Below are positions 1-6,412 of a stretch of DNA of 32,030 nucleotides, one piece after another. How positions within the stretch are numbered: the first letter of the stretch is position 1; the number at the start of each line of letters is the position of its first letter. The notes beneath the pieces were generated by a model. It was given only the letters and a program-made list of their open reading frames with translations. It did not search any database and was not told where the DNA came from. Source of the DNA: Limnofasciculus baicalensis BBK-W-15 (GTDB taxonomy: Bacteria > Cyanobacteriota > Cyanobacteriia > Cyanobacteriales > Coleofasciculaceae); contig NZ_JAMZMM010000024.1 of NCBI RefSeq assembly GCF_024178385.1, positions 1 to 32,030 on the forward strand, in the 5' to 3' direction. The translations under genes and the position numbers were made by a program.

Positions 1-60
1 CTTATCCCCCTTATCCCCCTTGTGGGTGTGGGGAGTGGGTTTTTTGGTGTGGGGGAGTGT
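1..60. repeat. G-rich low-complexity repeat at left edge
   Basis: The + strand is a run of GTGGG/GGGGAGTGGG-like units. The same GGGGAGTGG theme recurs at 18840-18860, 24253-24284, 27865-27881, around 31048-31074 and at the right edge near 31993-32030. No gene could be supported in bases 1-156. Bases 131-156 carry degenerate ATTAGCC heptamers that run directly into the helicase start codon. Confidence 0.5.
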
Positions 61-156
61 CTTTGTAGGTGTGAGTTGCTGCAACAATTTTTAGCGTCAC
101 CAATCACCTTCATAGACTCGCTGCTATACAATTAGCCAAGCCATTAGCCATTAGCC

Positions 157-1680
157 ATGTTTCGTAATCCCAGATTAACCTTTGACAGGGGAACTCTACT
201 ATTACATCCACCACCACGGGGTAAAGCATGGGTGGATTATGCCACATGGGATGACCGAGTGGAGAAGTTTCGCATTTTAGGAATGTACTATCGGAGTTTG
301 GTGGAATTACTCCAAGCTGAGAAGATTGATTTTATTGATGACGCTAAAGAATTTATGTCGCTGGAATTGCTTCCCAGCTTTGAAATGAAACCTTATCCTC
401 ATCAAGAGGAAGCACTTTTAGCGTGGAAGCAAGGGGGAAGGCGTGGGGTAGTTGTATTGCCAACTGCTGCGGGGAAAACTTATTTGGCACAATTAGCGAT
501 GGAGGCTACTCCTCGGAGTACGTTAATTGTTGTACCAACTTTGGATTTAATGCACCAATGGTATGCTCAAGTAGAGGCAGCCTTTCCCGATATAGAGGTG
601 GGATTGCTAGGGGGAGGTTCCCGCGATCGCACTCCTATTTTAATTGCTACTTACGATAGTGCCACAATTCATGCTGAGTCTTTGGGGAATCTCTACGGAT
701 TGATAATTTTTGATGAGTGTCACCACTTACCGACAGATTTTTACAAATCTATTGCCGAATTTGCGATCGCGCCTTATCGTTTAGGATTGACTGCCACTCC
801 TAACCGTACTGATGGAAGACATAACGATCTAAATAGATTAATTGGTTTAGAAGTTTATCGCAAAACTCCGGAGGAATTATCTGGTTTGGCTTTAGCTGAA
901 CATAAGATAGTTCAGATCAAGGTTAAGTTATCACCAAAAGAGCGCGAGCGGTATACTCAGTGCCTTAAGATTCGTAATGAGTTTTTGAAAGAAGCTAATA
1001 TCCATCTTAGTAGTATGGAAGGTTGGCAAAGATTTGTCCAAATGAGTGCGGGTTCTCAAAAAGGAAGGCGTGCTATGTTAGCACATCGGGAATCAAAGGA
1101 AATTGCCCTTAGTACGGATGGGAAAATGCGGATTTTAGCCGATTTACTTGCAAAACATTACCTGGAAAGAATTCTGATTTTTACTAATGATAATGCTACT
1201 GTTTATCGGATTTCTCAAGATTTTTTAATCCCTGCTATTACTCATCATACTCATGTTAAAGAACGTCATGATATTCTAACTCGATTTCGGGAAGGAGAAT
1301 ACAAAACTCTGGCGGCTTCCCATGTTTTAAATGAAGGAGTAGATGTTCCAGATGCGCGGATAGCGATTATTTTATCCGGTACGGGTTCAGAAAGAGAATA
1401 TGTCCAGCGATTAGGGCGAGTTTTGCGGAAGGGGACTGATATTAATAAGGTAGCTTTACTATATGAAGTAGTGGCAGAAAATACGAGTGAAGAAGGAACT
1501 TCTCAGCGGCGAAAAGGTGGGCTTACTAAAAGTGAACCGCCCAAGAAAAAGGAAGTGGAAAAGCAGAAGTATCAGCAGTTAGAAATTGTGCCATCTTCTC
1601 CATATTATGTGAAGCCAAAGGCTACTCCTAAAGCGGCGGAGTCATCGAAAAAGTGGGGGGAAGAGGAGGATGATGACTGA
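157..1680 (+). CDS. XPB/Ssl2-like superfamily 2 DNA helicase (DEAD/DEAH-type)
   Basis: A 507-residue ATP-dependent DNA helicase. A short N-terminal domain is followed by two RecA-like domains. Walker A reads PTAAGKT (about residues 102-108), the Walker B/DEAH-equivalent is DECHH, motif III is GLTATP and motif VI is QRLGRVLRKG with the arginine finger. This set is typical of XPB-like helicases, which in archaea and many bacteria partner with a DUF790/Bax1 nuclease. No such partner is in the window; upstream sequence is missing. The C-terminal ~50 residues are a Lys/Glu/Pro-rich tail ending in an acidic run, probably disordered. ATG 157 is the first in-frame start after a TAG at 145-147, and the preceding bases are ATTAGCC repeats with no clear Shine-Dalgarno. 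The gene stops 9 bp from the convergent mazF stop. The helicase call is firm; a repair role is inferred. Confidence 0.9.
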   Translation: MFRNPRLTFDRGTLLLHPPPRGKAWVDYATWDDRVEKFRILGMYYRSLVELLQAEKIDFIDDAKEFMSLELLPSFEMKPYPHQEEALLAWKQGGRRGVVVLPTAAGKTYLAQLAMEATPRSTLIVVPTLDLMHQWYAQVEAAFPDIEVGLLGGGSRDRTPILIATYDSATIHAESLGNLYGLIIFDECHHLPTDFYKSIAEFAIAPYRLGLTATPNRTDGRHNDLNRLIGLEVYRKTPEELSGLALAEHKIVQIKVKLSPKERERYTQCLKIRNEFLKEANIHLSSMEGWQRFVQMSAGSQKGRRAMLAHRESKEIALSTDGKMRILADLLAKHYLERILIFTNDNATVYRISQDFLIPAITHHTHVKERHDILTRFREGEYKTLAASHVLNEGVDVPDARIAIILSGTGSEREYVQRLGRVLRKGTDINKVALLYEVVAENTSEEGTSQRRKGGLTKSEPPKKKEVEKQKYQQLEIVPSSPYYVKPKATPKAAESSKKWGEEEDDD

Positions 1681-1689
1681 TTGGCAAAC

Positions 1690-2037
1690 TTACGAAACCA
1701 GGGGTTCTAGTTTAGCCAGCACTTCTTCAATAACATCCGGTGTAGCTTTTTCGACAAACTTAATATTTCTTGCCCTCCAATCCAAGCTTTTAATGTGGTC
1801 AACCAACACGACACCAACCGTCTCCATACTTTCAGCAAGTTTCACCTCAAAACTCAGTCCCTTTACCTTTCCTGTAATTGGACATATCAATGCCAAAGAT
1901 GCCATCTTATTATATTTTGCTGGCGACAGGATAAACGCCGGACGATAGCCCGCTTGTTCGCGTCCCATTTGGGGATTGAAGTTGATGCGGACAATATCTC
2001 CCCGCTCTGGTACATAATTAGAATCAGAATCTACCAA
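1690..2037 (-). CDS. mazF: MazF/PemK-family endoribonuclease toxin
   Basis: 115 residues, the normal MazF/PemK size. The family cleaves mRNA at short sequences and is neutralised by a small AbrB-fold antitoxin. Visible signatures are GDIVRINFNP near the N-terminus, GREQAGYRP (about residues 25-33, with the conserved Arg-Pro) and ICPITGK (about 51-57). The start is a TTG at 2037, supported by a strong GGAGG Shine-Dalgarno about 5 nt upstream, inside the end of the antitoxin gene. The two reading frames overlap by 7 nt (2031-2037), which suggests translational coupling with antitoxin made first. It is convergent with the helicase, with a 9 bp gap. The family is clear; the RNA target cannot be read from the sequence. 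Confidence 0.9.
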   Translation of the reverse strand: MVDSDSNYVPERGDIVRINFNPQMGREQAGYRPAFILSPAKYNKMASLALICPITGKVKGLSFEVKLAESMETVGVVLVDHIKSLDWRARNIKFVEKATPDVIEEVLAKLEPLVS

Positions 2038-2273
2038 ACTTCCCTCCCCACAGGCATCCCAGTATCAGTTTCCCCATGAAAATGTTCCGCCGTCATTCCT
2101 GTCAATAATTCATCGAGGGTATATTTTTTCCTTCGTTGCGGTGCAATTATCAAATTTCCATCAGACACGCTAATGGATACACTGACACCTTCACTCAGTT
2201 GTAATTGCTCGGCTAAAGAATTGGGGATACGGATAGCGAAACTATTGCCCCATTTAGTAATAATAGCGGTCAT
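2031..2273 (-). CDS. mazE: MazE-like antitoxin (SpoVT/AbrB domain)
   Basis: 80 residues. The N-terminal ~45 residues show the AbrB/MazE swapped-hairpin pattern: KWGNSFAIRIP followed by LQLSEG and a second strand with SVSDGNLIIAP. This half binds DNA and represses its own operon in the family. The C-terminal ~30 residues, with DELLTGMTAEHFHGE, would be the flexible toxin-wrapping tail. The start is ATG 2273; it is the first gene of the pair and overlaps mazF by 7 nt. A small inverted repeat at 2302-2322 in its upstream region is a plausible autoregulatory operator. Confidence 0.9.
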   Translation of the reverse strand: MTAIITKWGNSFAIRIPNSLAEQLQLSEGVSVSISVSDGNLIIAPQRRKKYTLDELLTGMTAEHFHGETDTGMPVGREVW

Positions 2274-2301
2274 AGCTACTTATCTCTCGTCACGACCTTA
2301 T

Positions 2302-2322
2302 TGTATCTACTATGAAGATACA
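2302..2322 (-). promoter_or_regulatory. Candidate mazEF operator
   Basis: The inverted repeat TGTATC / GATACA with a 9-nt spacer lies about 30-50 bp upstream of the mazE start. A TATTAT hexamer on the - strand next to it (about 2322-2328) could be a -10 element. MazE-type antitoxins are known to repress their own promoter through palindromes. Assignment here rests only on position and symmetry. Confidence 0.3.
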
Positions 2323-2359
2323 TAATACTTACATTATGCTATAAATTTGACAACTTTAA

Positions 2360-2492
2360 CTCAGATCTTGCACCAGTTGAAATAACCGTAGGGTGGGCAG
2401 TCCCCACCAACGTAATCATCAGCTTTTCGCCTTATATTGGGGACTGCCCACCCTACCTACAACTCTTTTTTGACATTGGTGCAAGATCTCAG
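2360..2492. repeat. MITE-like hairpin element with nested inverted repeats
   Basis: This lies in the gene-free stretch 2274-2597. The outer 16-nt ends (2360-2375 and 2477-2492) are inverted repeats with one mismatch, around the core AGATCTTGCACCA. An inner, perfect 19-bp inverted repeat (2388-2406 against 2438-2456) contains GGGTGGGCAGTCCCC. TTTAAC flanks both sides (2355-2360 and 2493-2498), a possible 6-bp target duplication. There is no coding capacity. Apart from this element and the mazEF promoter region I see nothing recognisable in 2274-2597. Confidence 0.6.
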
Positions 2493-2597
2493 TTTAACCC
2501 TTTGAAGGTTTAGGGAGAGCAATGTCCAAAATCTCCTGTGGGATTGGATGACATTACTTGGATGGATATTACCCTCTGTAGGTTGAATTATCTCCAC

Positions 2598-5500
2598 CTA
2601 CTTAAAACCTAAATTAGTGACACCTTCCCATCCCTCTGGTACCCCATATTTTTGGTATCGCTGACAGCGCTTAATATAAAGAATAGCGGCTCTATCTTGA
2701 GGATTGAGCTTTAATATTTTTTGGAATATGCCCTCTGCGATGGCAAAATTTCCCTGACTATAAGCGAATACTGCTTGCTGAAATATCTTCCGTGTTTTTG
2801 TCTTTAACTGATTAGATTTTTTAAGTTTTTCATCATATAATTCATAGATGGCAATGGGTTGCTTTTTCCCTTTGACTCTAACACGATCGAGAAATCGATA
2901 GGTATAATTTTGTACGTCACTAAGCTGAGATATTGTCGCTTCGCTCACTAAAATTCCGACTCCATAAAGCTTGGTTAATCCTTCTAAACGAGAGGCTAAA
3001 TTAACCGCATCTGAAATAACTGTAGTTTCCATTCGTTCCGATTCACCAATGGTTCCTAGCATTAAATTACCCGTATGTAAACCGATGCCAATGGCAATAG
3101 GAACATCACCTTGTTGTTGCCGAGCTTGATTGTATCGTACCATGGCGTGTTCCATTGCGATCGCAGATTCTACTCCATCATTGGCGGAGTCGGGAAACAA
3201 TGCCATAATCCCGTCGCCAATATATTTATCAATAAACCCATTGTGCTGACGAATTAGTGGACTAACTCTACTTAAATAGGAGTTAATAAAATCAAAGGTT
3301 TCTTGAGGTGACATTCCTTCTGACAAGGTGGTAAATGAGCGAATATCAGAAAACATTGCCGTCATTTTCTGTTGTACTTGGTCACCTAATTGGACATCTA
3401 TAATACTTTCCTTTTGTAAAAATCTGAGAAAATTCTGGGGGACAAATCTGCCGTAAGCGGAGGTGAGTTTAGCGAGATGGAGATGGGTTTTGAGGCGAGC
3501 CAGCATTTCTTGTTTTTGGATTGGCTTACAGAGATAATCATTGGCTCCTGATGCAAATCCTTCTACTATATCTGCTACTTGATTTTTGGCAGTTAGCATA
3601 ACAATGGGTAATTCTTGTGCGGGGAAGCGATTGCGGATTGTTTGACAGACTTGATAACCTGTCATACTGGGCATCATCACATCGAGTAAGATGATGTCTG
3701 GGATGAAACCGTTATCGATAACTGTTAAAGCTTCTAGTCCATTACTCGCTTCAGTAATCTCGTAATTGTATAGAGCAAGATGGTTGATCAGTACTTGACG
3801 ATTAACGGGTTCGTCATCCACAATTAAAACTTTGTATTGCGTACCATCAATAGTTTGAGAGTGGGAGATTTGACTTTTGATTGGTGTTGCTGATTGGGGT
3901 ATTTGACGGCTTATTGCTGTTGTCGATGGGTGAATATGACTGCTTATAGGTGTCGGGAAATTATTATTTCTGATATCAGAAATAGGCTTAATTGGTTCCT
4001 GTGATTCAACCGAACTTGGGGATATATTTAATTCCGTCTGGTTAGAGAAACTAGGTAAGGTAAAGGTAAATTGTGAACCTTTGCCAACTGTAGAATGAAC
4101 CGTAATTTCTCCACCGTGTAATTCAACCAGTGTTTTTGTCACGGCTAATCCTAATCCTGTACCACCATATTCTCTAGCAGTGGAACCTTCAGCTTGTTCA
4201 AAGGATTCAAAGATACGGTCAAATTTATCTGCGGGAATGCCAATTCCAGTGTCAGATATGGTGATGGCAATTTGTTGTTGGTTATTGGTTGTTGGTTGTT
4301 GGTTATTGGTTGTTGGTTGTTGGTGATTGGTTGTTTGTTGTTGGTTATTAGATAGATTCTCTTGATGAATGACTGATGATGAATGAGTGAAAATGACTTC
4401 TGCTGTGACTTCTACGGTTCCAGAAGGGGTAAATTTAATAGCATTACCTACCAAATTATGCAAAATTTGTTGTAGGCGATCTTCATCTGCTTCTACAGTT
4501 GGCAGATTACCGGGAATCCGATTGATAAGTTGTAAATTTTTATTGGCAACTAGGGGTAAGCTGAGAGTTAAAACTTCATCGATAATAGATCGTAAATCTA
4601 AGGGTTTGAGTTGCAATTCTATATTTTTATGTTTGAGTTTAGAGAAATCGAGAATATCGTTAACTAACCGAGACAAACGGTGACCGCTAGAGATAATTAA
4701 AGTGAGGTTTCTTTGGGTGGTTGGCGATAATTCCCCAGTTGCACCGTCCATCAGAGATTCCGCAATACCAATAATACCATTGAGGGGAGTCCGAAGTTCG
4801 TGAGAGGTATTAGCGAGGAATTCATCTTTAAGTTGATCCAGGCGTTTTAGGTCTTCATTTTGCTCTTCTAAAGTGGCAAAAGATTTTTGGAGTTGCTTGG
4901 CCATACTATTGAAAGAATTCGAGAGCTTTTCTATTTCAATAATGTTGCTGGGAGCAATATTCTGGTCTAATTTTCCGTCAGCAATCTCACAGGCGGCTTG
5001 AGAAACTTCTAGAATCGGGCGCGTCATCCATCTACCAGTAAGAATACCAATAGCGATGGCAATTAATAGAGCAATTAAAGCTAGTATAATCGTATTAATA
5101 GTATTGGCATTGATTTGCTCCATAAAATCGGATTCTGGAACAGTCACAACAATTAGCCAATCTAATCCTTTGTCATCTTTAAGTGGCAAAACCTGTACCA
5201 ATTGCCGTTGACTCTTTAGCAAAAAGTCCAGTTGTTGGGACTCCTGAATGCTTTTGAAGGTGTCAAATTTTTTCTGCAAAAATATCGCAGTTTCCCGGAT
5301 TAATGGTTCACTACTCTCTGTGGCTTGAATTAGCTTGGCATTTTGGCCTTCACCTCTAGTCAGTTTTTCATCCGTTGAACTAGACATGATTTGGCCGGAA
5401 CGATTCATAACAAAGGCTCCACCATGCTTACCAATCTTCAGGCTAGAAAGAAATTTTCTAAATTGCTCTGGCAATAATACATCAACACCACAGACACCAA

Positions 5501-6182
5501 GTAGTTGTCCATTCCTGGAATCGTAGACAGGTTGACTAGCAGTAATAGTGGGGATTAGAGAGGTAAAATCTAGATATACATCACTCCAAGTCGGACGTTT
5601 TTGTGCCACAGCCGCTTTGTACCAAGGGCGATTTCGGGGATCGTAAATTTTCTCATCCTTACTGTTAAGTATTAGTCTATTTCCATCGGCATCTAGCTTA
5701 TAAGTATAGATATGGTGATTCGTAGATTCATTGGCAATTCGTAACTTCCCCGTATCCAAACGTACATAGTTTTTCCCATTTTTAAACTCTTCTAGTCTGA
5801 CTGCGAGATGCTCACCTTTCTGAGTCGAGCAATAAATTCCATAGGAGAAGGAATAAATCTTGGCTTGCTGGAGGAGTTGAGACACATTCTCGGGGTTAGC
5901 AAAATCTAACTCGCCTCTGGCAAAGGCAGTCGCATTAAACTGGTTGATATCATGGGGTACAGTCAGGTAACTTTTTAACTCCCTTTCAATCCGAAGAGTC
6001 AATTCACTGCGAAGCTGAGAGGCTAAATCATTCACCGCTTTTTGTCCATTGCGGAATGAAAGATAACCCACTAGCCCCACTGTACCAACGATTTGCACGA
6101 CAAAAGGAACAATTAGGGTAATCCAGAGACGAAATTTTTTACCCTTCTGAGGGTTAGGTTTGCTAGATGCTTCCGCAGACAT
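2598..6182 (-). CDS. Cache-HAMP hybrid histidine kinase with receiver and adenylyl cyclase domains
   Basis: 1194 residues. Order: TM1 (about 18-42), extracytoplasmic dCache-like sensor (about 45-350), TM2 (about 363-383), HAMP (384-436), HisKA with H-box SHELRTPLNG (His461), HATPase with N-box (N576, N580), G1 DTGIGIP (D644) and G2 GGTGLGLA (673-680), receiver (about 784-900, phospho-acceptor D834 in LLDVMMP), class III cyclase (about 935-1117) and a TPR-like tail. Cyclase metal ligands are D946 and D990. K986 and T1054 occupy the base-selecting positions as in cyanobacterial adenylyl cyclases such as CyaB1, and N1061 and R1065 are the transition-state pair, so ATP to cAMP is predicted. Residues about 599-637, inside the ATP-binding domain, are encoded by a heptanucleotide repeat. 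The gene lies 227 bp downstream of bcsA on the same strand, separated by tandem hairpins. Domain calls are firm; the signal sensed is unknown. Confidence 0.92.
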   Translation of the reverse strand: MSAEASSKPNPQKGKKFRLWITLIVPFVVQIVGTVGLVGYLSFRNGQKAVNDLASQLRSELTLRIERELKSYLTVPHDINQFNATAFARGELDFANPENVSQLLQQAKIYSFSYGIYCSTQKGEHLAVRLEEFKNGKNYVRLDTGKLRIANESTNHHIYTYKLDADGNRLILNSKDEKIYDPRNRPWYKAAVAQKRPTWSDVYLDFTSLIPTITASQPVYDSRNGQLLGVCGVDVLLPEQFRKFLSSLKIGKHGGAFVMNRSGQIMSSSTDEKLTRGEGQNAKLIQATESSEPLIRETAIFLQKKFDTFKSIQESQQLDFLLKSQRQLVQVLPLKDDKGLDWLIVVTVPESDFMEQINANTINTIILALIALLIAIAIGILTGRWMTRPILEVSQAACEIADGKLDQNIAPSNIIEIEKLSNSFNSMAKQLQKSFATLEEQNEDLKRLDQLKDEFLANTSHELRTPLNGIIGIAESLMDGATGELSPTTQRNLTLIISSGHRLSRLVNDILDFSKLKHKNIELQLKPLDLRSIIDEVLTLSLPLVANKNLQLINRIPGNLPTVEADEDRLQQILHNLVGNAIKFTPSGTVEVTAEVIFTHSSSVIHQENLSNNQQQTTNHQQPTTNNQQPTTNNQQQIAITISDTGIGIPADKFDRIFESFEQAEGSTAREYGGTGLGLAVTKTLVELHGGEITVHSTVGKGSQFTFTLPSFSNQTELNISPSSVESQEPIKPISDIRNNNFPTPISSHIHPSTTAISRQIPQSATPIKSQISHSQTIDGTQYKVLIVDDEPVNRQVLINHLALYNYEITEASNGLEALTVIDNGFIPDIILLDVMMPSMTGYQVCQTIRNRFPAQELPIVMLTAKNQVADIVEGFASGANDYLCKPIQKQEMLARLKTHLHLAKLTSAYGRFVPQNFLRFLQKESIIDVQLGDQVQQKMTAMFSDIRSFTTLSEGMSPQETFDFINSYLSRVSPLIRQHNGFIDKYIGDGIMALFPDSANDGVESAIAMEHAMVRYNQARQQQGDVPIAIGIGLHTGNLMLGTIGESERMETTVISDAVNLASRLEGLTKLYGVGILVSEATISQLSDVQNYTYRFLDRVRVKGKKQPIAIYELYDEKLKKSNQLKTKTRKIFQQAVFAYSQGNFAIAEGIFQKILKLNPQDRAAILYIKRCQRYQKYGVPEGWEGVTNLGFK
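4267..4345. repeat. Heptanucleotide (TTGGTTG/TTGGTTA) repeat inside the kinase gene
   Basis: About eleven near-perfect 7-nt units lie within the HATPase coding region, between the N-box and the G1 box. Read on the coding strand they give a 7-residue period (TTNNQQP/TTNHQQP). The same units fill intergenic spaces at 9074-9190, 15754-15838 and 22526-22637. The insertion keeps the frame, because three 7-nt units make 21 nt. Confidence 0.85.
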
Positions 6183-6270
6183 GATGTTTTTGGAGTCAGT
6201 TTAGACTCTATTCTCACTCAAGTTGAGGCTGCTGCTACTGAGGGAGTAAAAGATAGGATGGAAAAGTAAC

Positions 6271-6412
6271 GCCAAATCAACAGGATTGAAACCCGCGAAG
6301 GCGGGTTTTGTCTGTGTAGCTGCGGTTTTAACCGCCCTTCAGCCAAATCAACAGGATTGAAACCCGCGAAGGCGGGTTTTGTCTGTGTAGCTGCGGTTAA
6401 AACCGCCCTTCA
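6271..6412. repeat. Tandem 71-bp duplication with terminator-like hairpins
   Basis: Unit 1 is 6271-6341 and unit 2 is 6342-6412. They are identical except for two bases in the loop of the hairpin GCGGTT-TT-AACCGC, which is AA in unit 2. Each unit also carries the hairpin AAACCCGC-GAAG-GCGGGTTT followed by T residues on the + strand. The last three bases of unit 2 (6410-6412) are the bcsA stop codon. Sitting between bcsA and the kinase gene, the hairpins could terminate or attenuate read-through (inference). Confidence 0.75.

Noticed and set aside
1670-2079. + strand ORFs over mazEF
   Set aside because: They lie antisense to the clear mazE/mazF genes and resemble no known family.
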